The notes: a model not told the origin generated them from the letters alone. A DNA stretch of 64,000 nucleotides from an uncultured Lachnospiraceae bacterium (GCA_951802115.1 CATOPL010000007.1:62001-126000); one strand, 5' to 3'. Numbered from the stretch's first letter, positions 27,598 through 37,224 are shown. A program made the numbers and translations.

Positions 27598-28897
27598 ATT
27601 TCTTTTTATCATGGACACTGATCTCTCTGCCAAGTTGCACTTCAATGACTTTCAGTTCCGTATCCGCGATCAGGGTATGACGGCAGCCCGCCTGCATGGT
27701 TACAACATCTCCTGCCTGAACCGGCTGCTCCATTCCGTCGACAATGCTGCGTCCGCTGCCGGATATCACTGTCCACACCTCGTCCCGTCTCTCATGGCTG
27801 TGATAGTTCATCTGATGTCCGGCATTCAGCGTCACTTTAATCGTCATGCTTTCGTCTTCCACATCCAGCACGCGAAAACTTCCCCAGGACTTTTCTGCAA
27901 ACATAATCTGTTGATTAATCTGATCTACATAAGGCTTAATATAGCTCGACTGTTCCTTGTCCGATACCAGGATTCCCTCCGGACTGGCAGAAACGACCAC
28001 GTCTTTCAGACCCATGCAGAGCACCGGCATATCCAGTTCATTAATCACATGTACATTCTCACACTGTTCGTTCAGGATTGCTTCCCCGATAGATTCCTCT
28101 TCCATGGCTTCCGTCAGCGTATTCCACGTGCCCAGATCTTTCCACTCTCCGGCAAAACGCATGACCTTGATATGTTTTTCTTTCTCAACTACCGCATAGT
28201 CAAAGCTGATCTTTTTCAGAGTGTCATATTTTCCGAACAGATCCTGATAGTCGGTAAATTCCAGAAGCTCATGTGCTTTGTCAAGCACATACTTCAGTCT
28301 GTATGCAAATACACCGCCGTTCCAGAGCGCTCCTCTGCTGATATATTCCTCTGCAGTCTTTGCATCCGGCTTTTCTTTAAAGGTCGTCACAGAACTCACC
28401 GTTTCTTTATCTGCCGGAATAATATAGCCGTATTTTTCACTGGGATACGTAGGTTCAATCCCCATCAGAACGAGATTGGCTTGATCTGCCTGCGCCAGCC
28501 TTCCGAGCTCTTTAAGCGCCGCAAAATAATCTTCATTTACATAAGGATCCACCGGACATACCACTACCGCTTCTTCTTCAGAGACGCCCTGCACGTCATG
28601 CAGATAAGCAGACGCCAAAGCAATCGCCGGAAAGGTGTCGCGCCTGCAGGGTTCCACAGAAATGCCCACCTGCTCACCCAGCTGATTATGAATCGCCGAC
28701 ACCTGTGTTTTGGATGTTGCAATCGTCACTTTCGCATTTTCGTCAATCCTGCGGATCTGGCGGTATACCCGCTGTACCATAGACTCATAGTCCCCTTCCG
28801 TCGTCCGGAAAATCTTGATGAACTGTTTGGAACGGATGTCATTGGAAAGCGGCCACAGACGCTTCCCCGAACCTCCCGATAAAAGTATAATATTCAT
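27584..28897 (-). CDS. manC: Mannose-1-phosphate guanylyltransferase
   Basis: Makes GDP-mannose from mannose-1-phosphate and GTP. The N-terminal nucleotidyltransferase signature LSGGSGKRLWPLS and the sugar-binding FKEKPD are present, and residues from about 330 form a cupin domain (MNYHSHERRDEVWTVISGSG). At 437 residues it is shorter than bifunctional AlgA-type enzymes because the isomerase is the separate manA gene. AGAGGTAAGAC precedes the ATG. Third in the gmd-fcl-manC-manA operon. Confidence 0.94.
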   Translation of the reverse strand: MNIILLSGGSGKRLWPLSNDIRSKQFIKIFRTTEGDYESMVQRVYRQIRRIDENAKVTIATSKTQVSAIHNQLGEQVGISVEPCRRDTFPAIALASAYLHDVQGVSEEEAVVVCPVDPYVNEDYFAALKELGRLAQADQANLVLMGIEPTYPSEKYGYIIPADKETVSSVTTFKEKPDAKTAEEYISRGALWNGGVFAYRLKYVLDKAHELLEFTDYQDLFGKYDTLKKISFDYAVVEKEKHIKVMRFAGEWKDLGTWNTLTEAMEEESIGEAILNEQCENVHVINELDMPVLCMGLKDVVVSASPEGILVSDKEQSSYIKPYVDQINQQIMFAEKSWGSFRVLDVEDESMTIKVTLNAGHQMNYHSHERRDEVWTVISGSGRSIVDGMEQPVQAGDVVTMQAGCRHTLIADTELKVIEVQLGREISVHDKKKYELE

Positions 28898-28900
28898 GTC

Positions 28901-29845
28901 TTACCTCTCTGCTCTCATGGGATTGTTTAAAAAGTCTTCGTATGAAAGACGGATACCATCCCGAAGTTCTGTCCGATAGGTCCAGCCAAGCGCCGCGCTC
29001 TTGGACACGTCCAGAAGTTTCCTCGGAGTCCCGTTGGGTTTGCTTGTATCCCAGCGAATCTCCCCTGTATATCCGATGACTTCCGCTACCAGTTCCGTCA
29101 GCGCTTTGATGGTCAGTTCCTTCCCTGTTCCCGCATTTACAGTCTCATTACCGCTGTAATGATTCATAAGAAAGACGCACAGATTTGCCAGATCATCCAC
29201 ATACAGAAATTCACGCAGAGGGCTGCCGTCTCCCCAGCAGGTCACATACGGAAGATTCTGCTCCTTTGCTTCATGAAACCGGCGGATCAGAGCCGGAAGC
29301 ACATGGCTGTGCATCGGATGATAATTGTCATTCGGCCCGTACAGATTGGTGGGCATGACCGAAATATAGTCTGTACCGTACTGTCGGTTCAGAAACTCAC
29401 AGTATTTCAGCCCTGAAATCTTTGCCAGCGCATAAGCCTCGTTGGTTTTTTCCAGTTCTGAAGTCAGAAGGCAGCTCTCTTTCATCGGCTGAGGCGCCAT
29501 CCTCGGATAGATACAGGAAGAGCCTAAAAACTCCAGCTTTTTACAGCCGTTTTTCCATGCTGAATGAATAATGTTCATCTCCAGGATCATATTGTCATAC
29601 ATAAAGTCCGCCAGCGCGCTCTCGTTTGCAACAATGCCTCCCACTTTTGCCGCTGCAAGAAATACATATTCCGGTTTCTCCTGCTCAAAAAACGCCTCTA
29701 CCTGATCCTGACGGCAAAGATCCAGCTCTTTATGAGTCCTGGTAATGATATTTTCATATCCCTGTCTCTCCAGCTCTCTTATGATCGCAGAACCGACCAT
29801 TCCTCTGTGTCCCGCCACATAGATTTTCGCATCTTTGTTCATCAT
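28901..29845 (-). CDS. fcl: GDP-L-fucose synthase
   Basis: Epimerase-reductase that converts GDP-4-keto-6-deoxymannose to GDP-L-fucose with NADPH. The short-chain dehydrogenase motifs [24 protein letters not shown] and YALAK (Tyr-x3-Lys) are clear. Two consecutive ATG codons (29845 and 29842) and a GTG at 29854 follow GGGGG; the ATG pair is preferred. Three bases separate it from manC. Confidence 0.95.
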   Translation of the reverse strand: MMNKDAKIYVAGHRGMVGSAIIRELERQGYENIITRTHKELDLCRQDQVEAFFEQEKPEYVFLAAAKVGGIVANESALADFMYDNMILEMNIIHSAWKNGCKKLEFLGSSCIYPRMAPQPMKESCLLTSELEKTNEAYALAKISGLKYCEFLNRQYGTDYISVMPTNLYGPNDNYHPMHSHVLPALIRRFHEAKEQNLPYVTCWGDGSPLREFLYVDDLANLCVFLMNHYSGNETVNAGTGKELTIKALTELVAEVIGYTGEIRWDTSKPNGTPRKLLDVSKSAALGWTYRTELRDGIRLSYEDFLNNPMRAER

Positions 29846-29859
29846 CCTGCTCACACCCC

Positions 29860-30912
29860 CTATTGCACTGCACTGACAGCCGCTTCTTTTCTCGCCAGCT
29901 CCCGGTCATGCTCCGCCATAATCCGCACCAGCTCTTCATAGCTGGTTTTCTGCGGATTCCATCCAAGAACTGTCCTGGCCTTTGTAGGATCGCCCCACAG
30001 ATTGTCCACATCCGTCGGGCGGAACCATTCGGGATTCACGCATACCAGCATTTTACCGGTCTTCACATCATATCCTTTTTCTTCCAGTCCCTGCCCTTCC
30101 CAGCGAAGACTGATGCCGTTGGCGGCAAACGCTTTCTCTGTGAAATCGCGTACTGTATGCTGTTCTCCGGTGGCAATGACAAAATCTTCCGGCGTATCAT
30201 GCTGCAGGATCATCCACATGCATTCCACATAGTCTTTCGCATACCCCCAGTCTCTGAGAGAATCCATATTTCCCAGCTCCAGATGATCCTGCAGTCCTTC
30301 TGCAATCCTTCCTGCCGCCAGCGTAATCTTCCTGGTAACAAACGTCTCTCCGCGCCGCTCAGATTCATGATTGAACAAAATTCCGTTTACTGCAAACATG
30401 CCATATGCCTCCCGGTATTCTTTCGTAATCCAGAAGCCGTACTGCTTTGCCACTGCATAAGGACTGTAGGGATGGAACGGAGTTGTCTCTTTCTGAGGCA
30501 CTTCCTCCACTTTACCGTACAGCTCGGAAGTAGAAGCCTGATAGATTTTTGTTTTCTTTGTCAGTCCCAGTATCCGCACCGCTTCCAGAATCCGAAGTAC
30601 CCCCAGCGCATCCACATCCCCGGAATATTCCGGCACATCAAAAGAAACCTGCACATGAGACTGCGCCGCCAGATTATAAATCTCATCCGGCTGTACCAGA
30701 CCGATAATCCGAATCAGTGAAGAAGAATCCGACAAATCCCCGTCATGAAGAGAGATGCTGTGCTCTGCCAGCAGATGATCAATTCTCGAAGTATTGGAAA
30801 TAGAAGCCCTCCGGATGATTCCGTGAACCTCATAACCTTTCTCCAGAAGAAATTCCGCCAGATAGGAACCATCCTGTCCGGTGATACCGGTAATCAATGC
30901 TTTTTTTCTCAT
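29860..30912 (-). CDS. gmd: GDP-mannose 4,6-dehydratase
   Basis: Converts GDP-mannose to GDP-4-keto-6-deoxymannose, the entry to GDP-fucose. Motifs: [19 protein letters not shown] at the N-terminus, [16 protein letters not shown] and [10 protein letters not shown] with the catalytic Tyr/Lys. TGAGGATAACAAA precedes the ATG used; an in-frame extension to 30984 lies in promoter sequence. It heads the operon and is divergent from the AraC regulator. Confidence 0.96.
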   Translation of the reverse strand: MRKKALITGITGQDGSYLAEFLLEKGYEVHGIIRRASISNTSRIDHLLAEHSISLHDGDLSDSSSLIRIIGLVQPDEIYNLAAQSHVQVSFDVPEYSGDVDALGVLRILEAVRILGLTKKTKIYQASTSELYGKVEEVPQKETTPFHPYSPYAVAKQYGFWITKEYREAYGMFAVNGILFNHESERRGETFVTRKITLAAGRIAEGLQDHLELGNMDSLRDWGYAKDYVECMWMILQHDTPEDFVIATGEQHTVRDFTEKAFAANGISLRWEGQGLEEKGYDVKTGKMLVCVNPEWFRPTDVDNLWGDPTKARTVLGWNPQKTSYEELVRIMAEHDRELARKEAAVSAVQ

Positions 30913-31047
30913 TTTGTTATCCTCAACTTTCTCTTTCTTCCATGTAGTGTGAGCATTTTCTGTCATTCTAATAGAAAAAAACAATGTTTTTAAGAGAGTA
31001 TCTTGTATATAACCAGCATAATATTGACTTTTTTGTACATTCTTATT

Positions 31048-31076
31048 TTGTAAACAAGTCCATGTTCTGTTATAAT
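31048..31076 (+). promoter_or_regulatory. Promoter of the AraC/MerR-methyltransferase genes
   Basis: TTGTAA (31048-31053), 17 bp, TATAAT (31071-31076), 35 bp before the AraC start. A weaker divergent candidate for gmd (TTAAAA with TAGAAT) lies near 30968-30996 on the minus strand. Confidence 0.7.
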
Positions 31077-31111
31077 GGAGTCAGCAACCCGCCCAGACAG
31101 GAGTATCATCT

Positions 31112-31975
31112 ATGGACAAAACATCCTTATTCCACGGCAATCTGGTCACTACCAGACGAATCCTGTACACTCCCTCCGCATTTGCCAGAACCAGTCTGCT
31201 CCACCTGCAGGAAACCGGTTTTCTAGAAGCCAGAAAACCTCATACCAGCCGGAGAAAAAATCTCTCTTCCTATCTGTTTTTTCAGGTTCTTTCCGGCCAT
31301 GGTACTTTGGAGTATGGCGGAGAAATCCTTTCCCTGGATACCGGCGACTGTGTTTTTCTGGACTGCCGCAGACCTTATTCGCACCGTGCCTCCGACGAAC
31401 TCTGGCAGCTGAAATGGGTGCATTTTTACGGACCCAACATGGGCAGTATCTACGACAAATATACGGAACGGGGCGGACGCCCCTGCTTTCACCCGTCAGA
31501 TCCGGCATCCTACAGCATGATTCTGGATGAACTGTATGAAATCGCCTCCTCCGAAGATCATGTGCGGGATATGAGGATCTTTGAAAAACTAGCTTCTCTT
31601 CTCACTCTTTTGATGGAACAAAGCTGGAACCCGGAAAGCCGTCAGCATATCTCTGCCAAAAAACAGAACCTTCAGAATATAAAAGAATATCTGGATCAAC
31701 ATTATATGGAAAAGATCAATCTGGATGATCTGGCAGAAATGTTTTATATTAACAAATTTTATCTGACCCGTATTTTCAGAGAACAGTTCGGTACTTCCGT
31801 CAACAGTTACCTGCTGCAGGTCCGCATCACGCATGCCAAACAGCTTCTGCGTTTTACTGACCGGACGATTGAGGAGATTGCCGGAGAATGCGGCGTGGCA
31901 GATGCCAGTTATTTTTCGCGGATGTTCCGAAAGGTAGAAGGAATCTCTCCCGGCGAGTTCCGCAGAACATGGTGA
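31112..31975 (+). CDS. AraC-family transcriptional regulator
   Basis: A 287-residue regulator with an N-terminal cupin-type sensing domain (HGTLEYGGEILSLDTGDCVF) and two C-terminal HTH motifs (INLDDLAEMFYINKFYLTRIF and IEEIAGECGVADASYFSRMF). Such proteins usually sense a sugar. It is divergent from the GDP-fucose operon and 16 bp upstream of the MerR-methyltransferase gene, so it may control either. AGGAG precedes the ATG. Confidence 0.88.
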   Translation: MDKTSLFHGNLVTTRRILYTPSAFARTSLLHLQETGFLEARKPHTSRRKNLSSYLFFQVLSGHGTLEYGGEILSLDTGDCVFLDCRRPYSHRASDELWQLKWVHFYGPNMGSIYDKYTERGGRPCFHPSDPASYSMILDELYEIASSEDHVRDMRIFEKLASLLTLLMEQSWNPESRQHISAKKQNLQNIKEYLDQHYMEKINLDDLAEMFYINKFYLTRIFREQFGTSVNSYLLQVRITHAKQLLRFTDRTIEEIAGECGVADASYFSRMFRKVEGISPGEFRRTW

Positions 31976-31991
31976 GAAAGGAGCACGATCC

Positions 31992-33173
31992 ATGAAACTT
32001 CCCGGTTATTATTCATCCGGACAGTTCGCGCGTATGGCAGACGTCACGGTCCGTACCATCCGCTTCTATGACCGGCAGAATATCCTCAAACCTTCATATG
32101 TCAATCCTTCCGGCGCACGTTTTTATACAGACGCTGATCTTGCAAGGCTGCAGCAGATCCTGCTCCTGAAGTATCTGGGCTTCTCTCTGGAAGACATACG
32201 GGAAATGACAATCGGAGATACCGATTACCATTTTCTGAAAAATTCCCTGAACCTGCAAAAGAAACTGGTACAGGACCGAATCGAACAGATGCAGCTCGTT
32301 GAAAGCGCCATTGACGACACTGTGAAAGCCATCGAAGAAGAACATCAGATTGACTGGAGTCATATGCTGGACCTGATTCATCTGACCGGCATGGAGAAAA
32401 GTCTGAAGCTCCAGTATCAGAACGCCACCAACATCTCAGCCCGTATCCGGCTGCACCGGGACTACTCCTCTAACCGCCAGGGCTGGTTTCCGTGGATCTA
32501 CGAAAAATGTCAGATCACCGACGGCCAGCAGATCCTTGAACTTGGCTGCGGCAACGGAGCTCTGTGGGCCGGAAATCTGCCCGTTCTTCCCCGGCGTCTC
32601 TATGTCTGTCTGTCCGATATTTCCGAAGGAATGTTAAGAGACGCCCGCCGGAACATCGGACAGGAGGACGCCCGCTTTTCCTTTCACACGTTTGACTGTT
32701 CTGATATTCCCTTTCCAGAGAACAGTTTTGATCTGGTGATCGCCAATCATGTGCTGTTCTACTGCCGGAATCTGGCCCGGGTACAGGAAGAGATTCGGCG
32801 TGTCCTCAAACCGGAAGGACGGTTCATCTGCAGTACTTACGGAAGGACGCATATGAAGGAAATCAGCGAACTGGTACAGCAATTTGACAGTCGTATTGTA
32901 CTTTCCGCCGAAAAATTGTATGAACGGTTCGGACTGGAAAACGGGCAGCAGATTCTGGAATCCTTTTTTTCTTCCGTCACCTGTCTGCGTTATGAAGATT
33001 CCATTACCCTTGACCGCGCGGAACCGCTGATTGAATATATTCTCTCCTGTCACGGCAATCAGAATCAAATCCTTCTGGAACGGTATAAAGATTTTCGAAG
33101 TTTTACGGAAAAAAAGACCGCCCATGGATTCCACATCACCAAAGACGCCGGAATCTTTCTCTGCAGAAAATAA
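31992..33173 (+). CDS. MerR-type regulator fused to a SAM-dependent methyltransferase
   Basis: A 393-residue two-domain protein. Residues 6-75 are a MerR winged helix (YSSGQFARMADVTVRTIRFY, then YTDADLARLQQI), followed by a coiled-coil of about 50 residues. Residues from about 165 form a class I methyltransferase: ILELGCGNGALW is motif I, LSDISEGML motif II, FDLVIANHVLFY and VLKPEGRFIC later motifs. Fusion of effector domains to MerR is common, but a catalytic methyltransferase is not the classical partner. It could sense SAM or a methylated compound, or modify an inducer. A MerR-type promoter lies 50 bp downstream. GAAAGGAGCACG precedes the ATG. Confidence 0.88.
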   Translation: MKLPGYYSSGQFARMADVTVRTIRFYDRQNILKPSYVNPSGARFYTDADLARLQQILLLKYLGFSLEDIREMTIGDTDYHFLKNSLNLQKKLVQDRIEQMQLVESAIDDTVKAIEEEHQIDWSHMLDLIHLTGMEKSLKLQYQNATNISARIRLHRDYSSNRQGWFPWIYEKCQITDGQQILELGCGNGALWAGNLPVLPRRLYVCLSDISEGMLRDARRNIGQEDARFSFHTFDCSDIPFPENSFDLVIANHVLFYCRNLARVQEEIRRVLKPEGRFICSTYGRTHMKEISELVQQFDSRIVLSAEKLYERFGLENGQQILESFFSSVTCLRYEDSITLDRAEPLIEYILSCHGNQNQILLERYKDFRSFTEKKTAHGFHITKDAGIFLCRK

Positions 33174-33223
33174 TTCCGGGACCGGTCCGATTGTACGGCA
33201 ATTTAAAAAACAGAAAAAAGCAC

Positions 33224-33254
33224 TTGAAGGTAACCTTACGTCATCTTTTATACT
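33224..33254 (+). promoter_or_regulatory. MerR-type promoter with 19-bp spacer ahead of rfbB
   Basis: TTGAAG (33224-33229) and TATACT (33249-33254) are separated by 19 bp, the lengthened spacer of MerR-activated promoters. Inside it AAGGTAAC (33227-33234) and GTCATCTT (33240-33247) form an imperfect dyad (six of eight positions match), centred near the middle of the spacer. It is the natural target for the MerR fusion encoded just upstream and would drive rfbB. The interval 33255-33416 shows no gene. Confidence 0.55.
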
Positions 33255-33416
33255 GGTACTGTAGTTGAAACTGCTTCCTGTCAGATATCTGTCACAGAAG
33301 AAGATTGATACCGGATAAACGGCGCACCCCGAAATCCGGCGCACAGATCACAGAACGAAGCAAAAAACAGAACATTTACCGTCGTCTGACGGTATGGAAA
33401 GACGAGGATAAAAATT

Positions 33417-34445
33417 ATGAAACAAACCACCATCATCGTGACCGGCGGAGCAGGTTTTATCGGCAGCAATTTTATTTTTCACATGCTGGACAAGTATCCG
33501 CATTACCGGATCGTCTGTCTGGACTGCCTGACATACGCGGGCAATCTGTCCACCCTGGCCCCGGTCATGGACAACCAGAACTTCCGTTTTGTAAAAGAGA
33601 GTATTACGGACCGGGAGGCCGTATACCGGCTGTTTGAAGAAGAACACCCGGAGATGGTTGTAAATTTTGCAGCAGAAAGCCATGTAGACCGCTCTATCGA
33701 AAATCCGCAGGTATTCCTGGATACCAATATAATTGGTACGTCCATCCTCATGGACGCCTGCCGCAAATACGGTATCGGACGTTATCATCAGGTATCCACC
33801 GATGAAGTATACGGCGACCTGCCGCTGGACCGTCCGGATCTGTTTTTCACAGAAGAGACTCCGATCCACACTTCCAGCCCCTATTCTTCCAGCAAAGCAG
33901 CCGCAGATCTGCTGGTACTGGCATACCACCGCACTTATGGACTGCCTGTCAGCATCAGCCGCTGCTCAAATAACTACGGCCCCTATCATTTTCCGGAAAA
34001 ACTGATTCCACTGATGATCGCCAATGCCCTCAACGACAAACCTCTGCCTGTCTATGGCGCCGGTGAAAATGTCCGGGACTGGCTGTATGTGGAAGATCAC
34101 TGCAAGGCCATCGACCTGGTGATTCACAAAGGACGCGTCGGAGAAGTATATAACATCGGCGGACACAATGAAATGAAAAACATTGACATTGTTAAGATTA
34201 TCTGCAAAGCGCTCGGAAAACCGGAAAGTCTGATCACTTATGTCACGGACCGGAAAGGACATGACATGCGCTATGCCATTGATCCGACCAAGATTCATGA
34301 AGAACTGGGCTGGCTGCCGGAAACCAAATTTGCAGACGGTATCCAGAAAACAATCCAGTGGTATCTGGATCATAAAGAATGGTGGGAAACGATCATTTCC
34401 GGCGAATATCAGAATTATTACGAGAAAATGTACGCAAACCGCTGA
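33417..34445 (+). CDS. rfbB: dTDP-glucose 4,6-dehydratase
   Basis: Converts dTDP-glucose to dTDP-4-keto-6-deoxyglucose, the second step towards dTDP-L-rhamnose and other deoxysugars. The NAD-binding motif GGAGFIGSNF, the catalytic region STDEVYGDLPLD, and YSSSKAAAD with the Tyr/Lys pair are present in 342 residues. ACGAGGATAAA precedes the ATG. rfbA and rfbC, needed to complete the pathway, are not in the window. Confidence 0.96.
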   Translation: MKQTTIIVTGGAGFIGSNFIFHMLDKYPHYRIVCLDCLTYAGNLSTLAPVMDNQNFRFVKESITDREAVYRLFEEEHPEMVVNFAAESHVDRSIENPQVFLDTNIIGTSILMDACRKYGIGRYHQVSTDEVYGDLPLDRPDLFFTEETPIHTSSPYSSSKAAADLLVLAYHRTYGLPVSISRCSNNYGPYHFPEKLIPLMIANALNDKPLPVYGAGENVRDWLYVEDHCKAIDLVIHKGRVGEVYNIGGHNEMKNIDIVKIICKALGKPESLITYVTDRKGHDMRYAIDPTKIHEELGWLPETKFADGIQKTIQWYLDHKEWWETIISGEYQNYYEKMYANR

Positions 34446-34814
34446 ATGATGTGCTGTTCCAGACTGCAGCTGTCAGGGCAGTCCCCGAAGGACATTCAAC
34501 ACCGGAACGGTTAAAACTGTTTTTGTACAGACATACCTGTACACCATCTGGCAGATAAAGAGCATGTAATGAATTGCAAAATGACATATCATGATACCAG
34601 GGTCAAAAGGTCTAAAATCCGATGCAAGCTTGCTTGCAAGAGGATTTTTGAACTTGGGACCCGCCAAAAACATGAAAAAGTAGCCCGGTTAGGACGGATT
34701 TTGAATGTTTTTGAGGATTGCGGGAGCACAAAGTGCGGAGCAATCCGGTATCAGAGGGGTCAAAAGACCTTTTGACCCCAACATCATATCATATTTTACA
34801 GGAGGAAATCACAG
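34446..34814 (+). ncRNA. Intergenic stretch with a multi-hairpin element (core 34600-34779)
   Basis: No gene is seen between rfbB and rfbD. GGGTCAAAAGGTCT (34600-34613) pairs perfectly with AGACCTTTTGACCC (34765-34778). Inside are AAAATCC/GGATTTT (34614-34620, 34642-34648), AAAAACAT/ATGTTTTT (34666-34673, 34705-34712) and GGATTGC/GCAATCC (34715-34721, 34740-34746) holding GCAC/GTGC. GGGGTCAAAAG (34756-34766) can pair with CTTTTGACCCC (34769-34779) instead, so two folds compete. It could be a structured RNA or a small mobile repeat; I cannot tell which. Confidence 0.5.
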
Positions 34815-35753
34815 ATGAAAATATTTGTAACAGGTGTAGGCGGTCAGCTGGGCCATGACGTCATGAACGAGCTGAACCAAAGAGGTTATGAAGGAGTCGG
34901 TTCGGATCTCGCTCCTGCATACAGCGGTATTCAGGATGGCAGCGCCGTAACAAACATGCCTTATATCCCCATGGACATCACGAATAAGCATTCCGTGGAA
35001 GAGATCCTGACCAGACAGCACCCGGATGTGGTAGTCCACTGCGCTGCATGGACAGCCGTGGATATGGCGGAAGATGACGACAAAGTAGAAAAAGTCCGCC
35101 TCGTCAACGCCGTCGGCACTGAAAATATCGCGCTGGCGTGCAAAAAGCTGGACTGTAAAATGATTTATCTGTCTACAGACTATGTTTTCAACGGACTGGG
35201 AGAAGAGCCCTGGCAGCCCGACTGTAAAGACTATCAGCCGCTGAATGTCTATGGGCAGACAAAACTGGAGGGGGAACTGGCCGTCGCCAACCACGTAGAA
35301 AAGCATTTTATTGTCCGCATTGCCTGGGTTTTTGGTATCAATGGAAAGAATTTTATTAAAACTATGCTCAACCTGGGGAAAACTCACAACCGTATTACCG
35401 TTGTCAACGACCAGATCGGTACTCCGACTTATACGTTTGACCTGGCCCGCCTTCTGGTTGATATGCTCGAAACTGACAAATACGGCTACTATCATGCCAC
35501 CAACGAAGGCGGCTATATCAGCTGGTATGATTTTACCAGAGAAATCTTCCGCCAGGCAGCAGAGCTGGGACATCCGGAATACGGCGCGGACCATATCGAT
35601 GTCGTTCCGGTTACAACAGCCGAATACGGCGCTTCCAAGGCGACACGGCCTTTCAATTCCCGTCTGGACAAAAGCAAACTGACAGAAAACGGATTCACTC
35701 CGCTTCCCTCCTGGCAGAATGCACTGAACCGCTATTTGAAGGAAATTCTGTAA
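34815..35753 (+). CDS. rfbD: dTDP-4-dehydrorhamnose reductase
   Basis: Last enzyme of dTDP-L-rhamnose synthesis, reducing the 4-keto group with NAD(P)H. GVGGQLGHDVMNEL is the nucleotide-binding fold, HCAAWTAVDMAEDD and STDYVFNG are family motifs and YGQTKLEGE provides the Tyr/Lys pair. 312 residues. AGGAGGAAATCAC lies before the ATG, right after the multi-hairpin element. Confidence 0.94.
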   Translation: MKIFVTGVGGQLGHDVMNELNQRGYEGVGSDLAPAYSGIQDGSAVTNMPYIPMDITNKHSVEEILTRQHPDVVVHCAAWTAVDMAEDDDKVEKVRLVNAVGTENIALACKKLDCKMIYLSTDYVFNGLGEEPWQPDCKDYQPLNVYGQTKLEGELAVANHVEKHFIVRIAWVFGINGKNFIKTMLNLGKTHNRITVVNDQIGTPTYTFDLARLLVDMLETDKYGYYHATNEGGYISWYDFTREIFRQAAELGHPEYGADHIDVVPVTTAEYGASKATRPFNSRLDKSKLTENGFTPLPSWQNALNRYLKEIL

Positions 35754-35766
35754 ATCATCCCTATGT

Positions 35767-35815
35767 GAGCGTGTCTGAACGTTACTTTTTGTCGAATGAA
35801 TGTTCAGATACGCTC
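35767..35815. terminator. Inverted repeat between convergent rfbD and dgt
   Basis: GAGCGTGTCTGAAC (35767-35780) pairs with GTTCAGATACGCTC (35802-35815), 13 of 14 plus one G-T. A TTTTT lies in the loop, not after the stem, so it is an imperfect terminator candidate. It touches the dgt stop codon. Confidence 0.45.
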
Positions 35816-37224
35816 TAACGGATCCCTCCTAACTCCTGATAAAGTGTCTTTGCATAACTGTCCGTCATTCCGCAGACTTCGTCCGTCACCAGAAGAAGCC
35901 GCAGATACAGCTTTTGTGTTTCATCTTTTCCAACTGCATGAATATGATAGACGGCTCTGTAATTATCCGAAATCACACTCATTATTTTTTCCTGCAACGC
36001 CGTCATCGGCTTTCCACTGTCATAAAGAATCGCTGCATCCACGAATTTTTCCAGCAGAAAATCAAAAACAGCTCCTGCACCGATCTCCAGCTTCAGTATC
36101 GGAACGGAGTCAAACACATAACGATATGCAATATCTCCCAGCGCTTCCAGCATCATCGTCCCGGACACGCCGTGAAACAGATCATATGTATATTCTCCCG
36201 CCATCAGCTGTTGATAATGCGTCACAAATCCTTCCGTCGCTCTGAATAGCATCTGGCCCTGTACGCGCACCAGCCAGTTTTGCACCGCATTGGAACGAGG
36301 CTGATTCATTTCTTTCTCCACTGCTCTTTTATAGCGCATTGATAAAAGCTCCGTCAGACACCGATATTCCTCATCCTGCTCTTCTATCCTGAAGTCTCTC
36401 AGCTCCTGAAGCAGCTGATCATACGAGATACACCCCTTTTTTACCGCATCCTCAATGTCTGCCGTCTTATAGGCAATATCGTCAGCCGCTTCCAGAAGAA
36501 AGGCCAGAGGATGACGTCTTCCAAATGTACCCGTGCTTTCCTGGATTTCCTGAAAAATCTTTTCATCAGCCAGAAAATATCCCATTTTCTTTGTCCGGAT
36601 ATCACCGCCTGTTTTATCGATTTCCAGCGAAGACACCGGATACTTTATGATCGTCCCCAAAAGCGCCTTGGTCAGATTCATTCCATGTGCATCCACCAGA
36701 TAGTGAAGCTTCGTCACCAGACGAAGCGCCTGCGTGTTTCCTTCAAAATGATAAAAATCAGCCTGCATCTGTGGTGTGAGCACCTCCGTCAGCGGTCTGC
36801 CCTCCCATCGCAGAAGAGGCATATGTCCACGAAACCAGTCCCTGATTGCCGCCTCGCCAAAATGGCCAAACGGCGGATTGCCGATATCATGCAGAAGACC
36901 TGCACACTGGAGGATATCACATACATCCGCTTTGTAAGACGGCAGAAAGCTCCCGTCTTTGATATTCTGCAGAATCTCTTCCGAAACATTCTGTCCCAGC
37001 GACCTGGCCAGCGAGGACACTTCCAGCGAATGCGTCAGTCTGGTGCGAATAAAATCACTCTGATCCAGCGGAAACACCTGCGTTTTATCCTGCAGACGCC
37101 GAAAGGACGCACTGCCGATAATTCGATGATAATCTTTTTCAAATTCTGTCCGCAGATCTCCGGAACCTGACGGTCCTCTGTATTTCCTGATACGCTCCGG
37201 ACACAGCAGCGCTTCCCACTCCAT
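35815..37224 (-). CDS. dgt: Deoxyguanosinetriphosphate triphosphohydrolase-like protein
   Basis: HD-domain enzyme releasing triphosphate from dNTPs, 469 residues. The metal-binding HD motif is AGLLHDIGNPPFGHFGE, with the preceding QTRLTHSLEVSS-type histidine in IRTRLTHSLEVSSLARSLG and a downstream EAADDIAYKTADIED. Length and the N-terminal RKYRGPSGSGDLRTEFEKD match the dGTPase family. Its promoter region contains a short copy of the repeated element. Confidence 0.93.
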   Translation of the reverse strand: MEWEALLCPERIRKYRGPSGSGDLRTEFEKDYHRIIGSASFRRLQDKTQVFPLDQSDFIRTRLTHSLEVSSLARSLGQNVSEEILQNIKDGSFLPSYKADVCDILQCAGLLHDIGNPPFGHFGEAAIRDWFRGHMPLLRWEGRPLTEVLTPQMQADFYHFEGNTQALRLVTKLHYLVDAHGMNLTKALLGTIIKYPVSSLEIDKTGGDIRTKKMGYFLADEKIFQEIQESTGTFGRRHPLAFLLEAADDIAYKTADIEDAVKKGCISYDQLLQELRDFRIEEQDEEYRCLTELLSMRYKRAVEKEMNQPRSNAVQNWLVRVQGQMLFRATEGFVTHYQQLMAGEYTYDLFHGVSGTMMLEALGDIAYRYVFDSVPILKLEIGAGAVFDFLLEKFVDAAILYDSGKPMTALQEKIMSVISDNYRAVYHIHAVGKDETQKLYLRLLLVTDEVCGMTDSYAKTLYQELGGIR

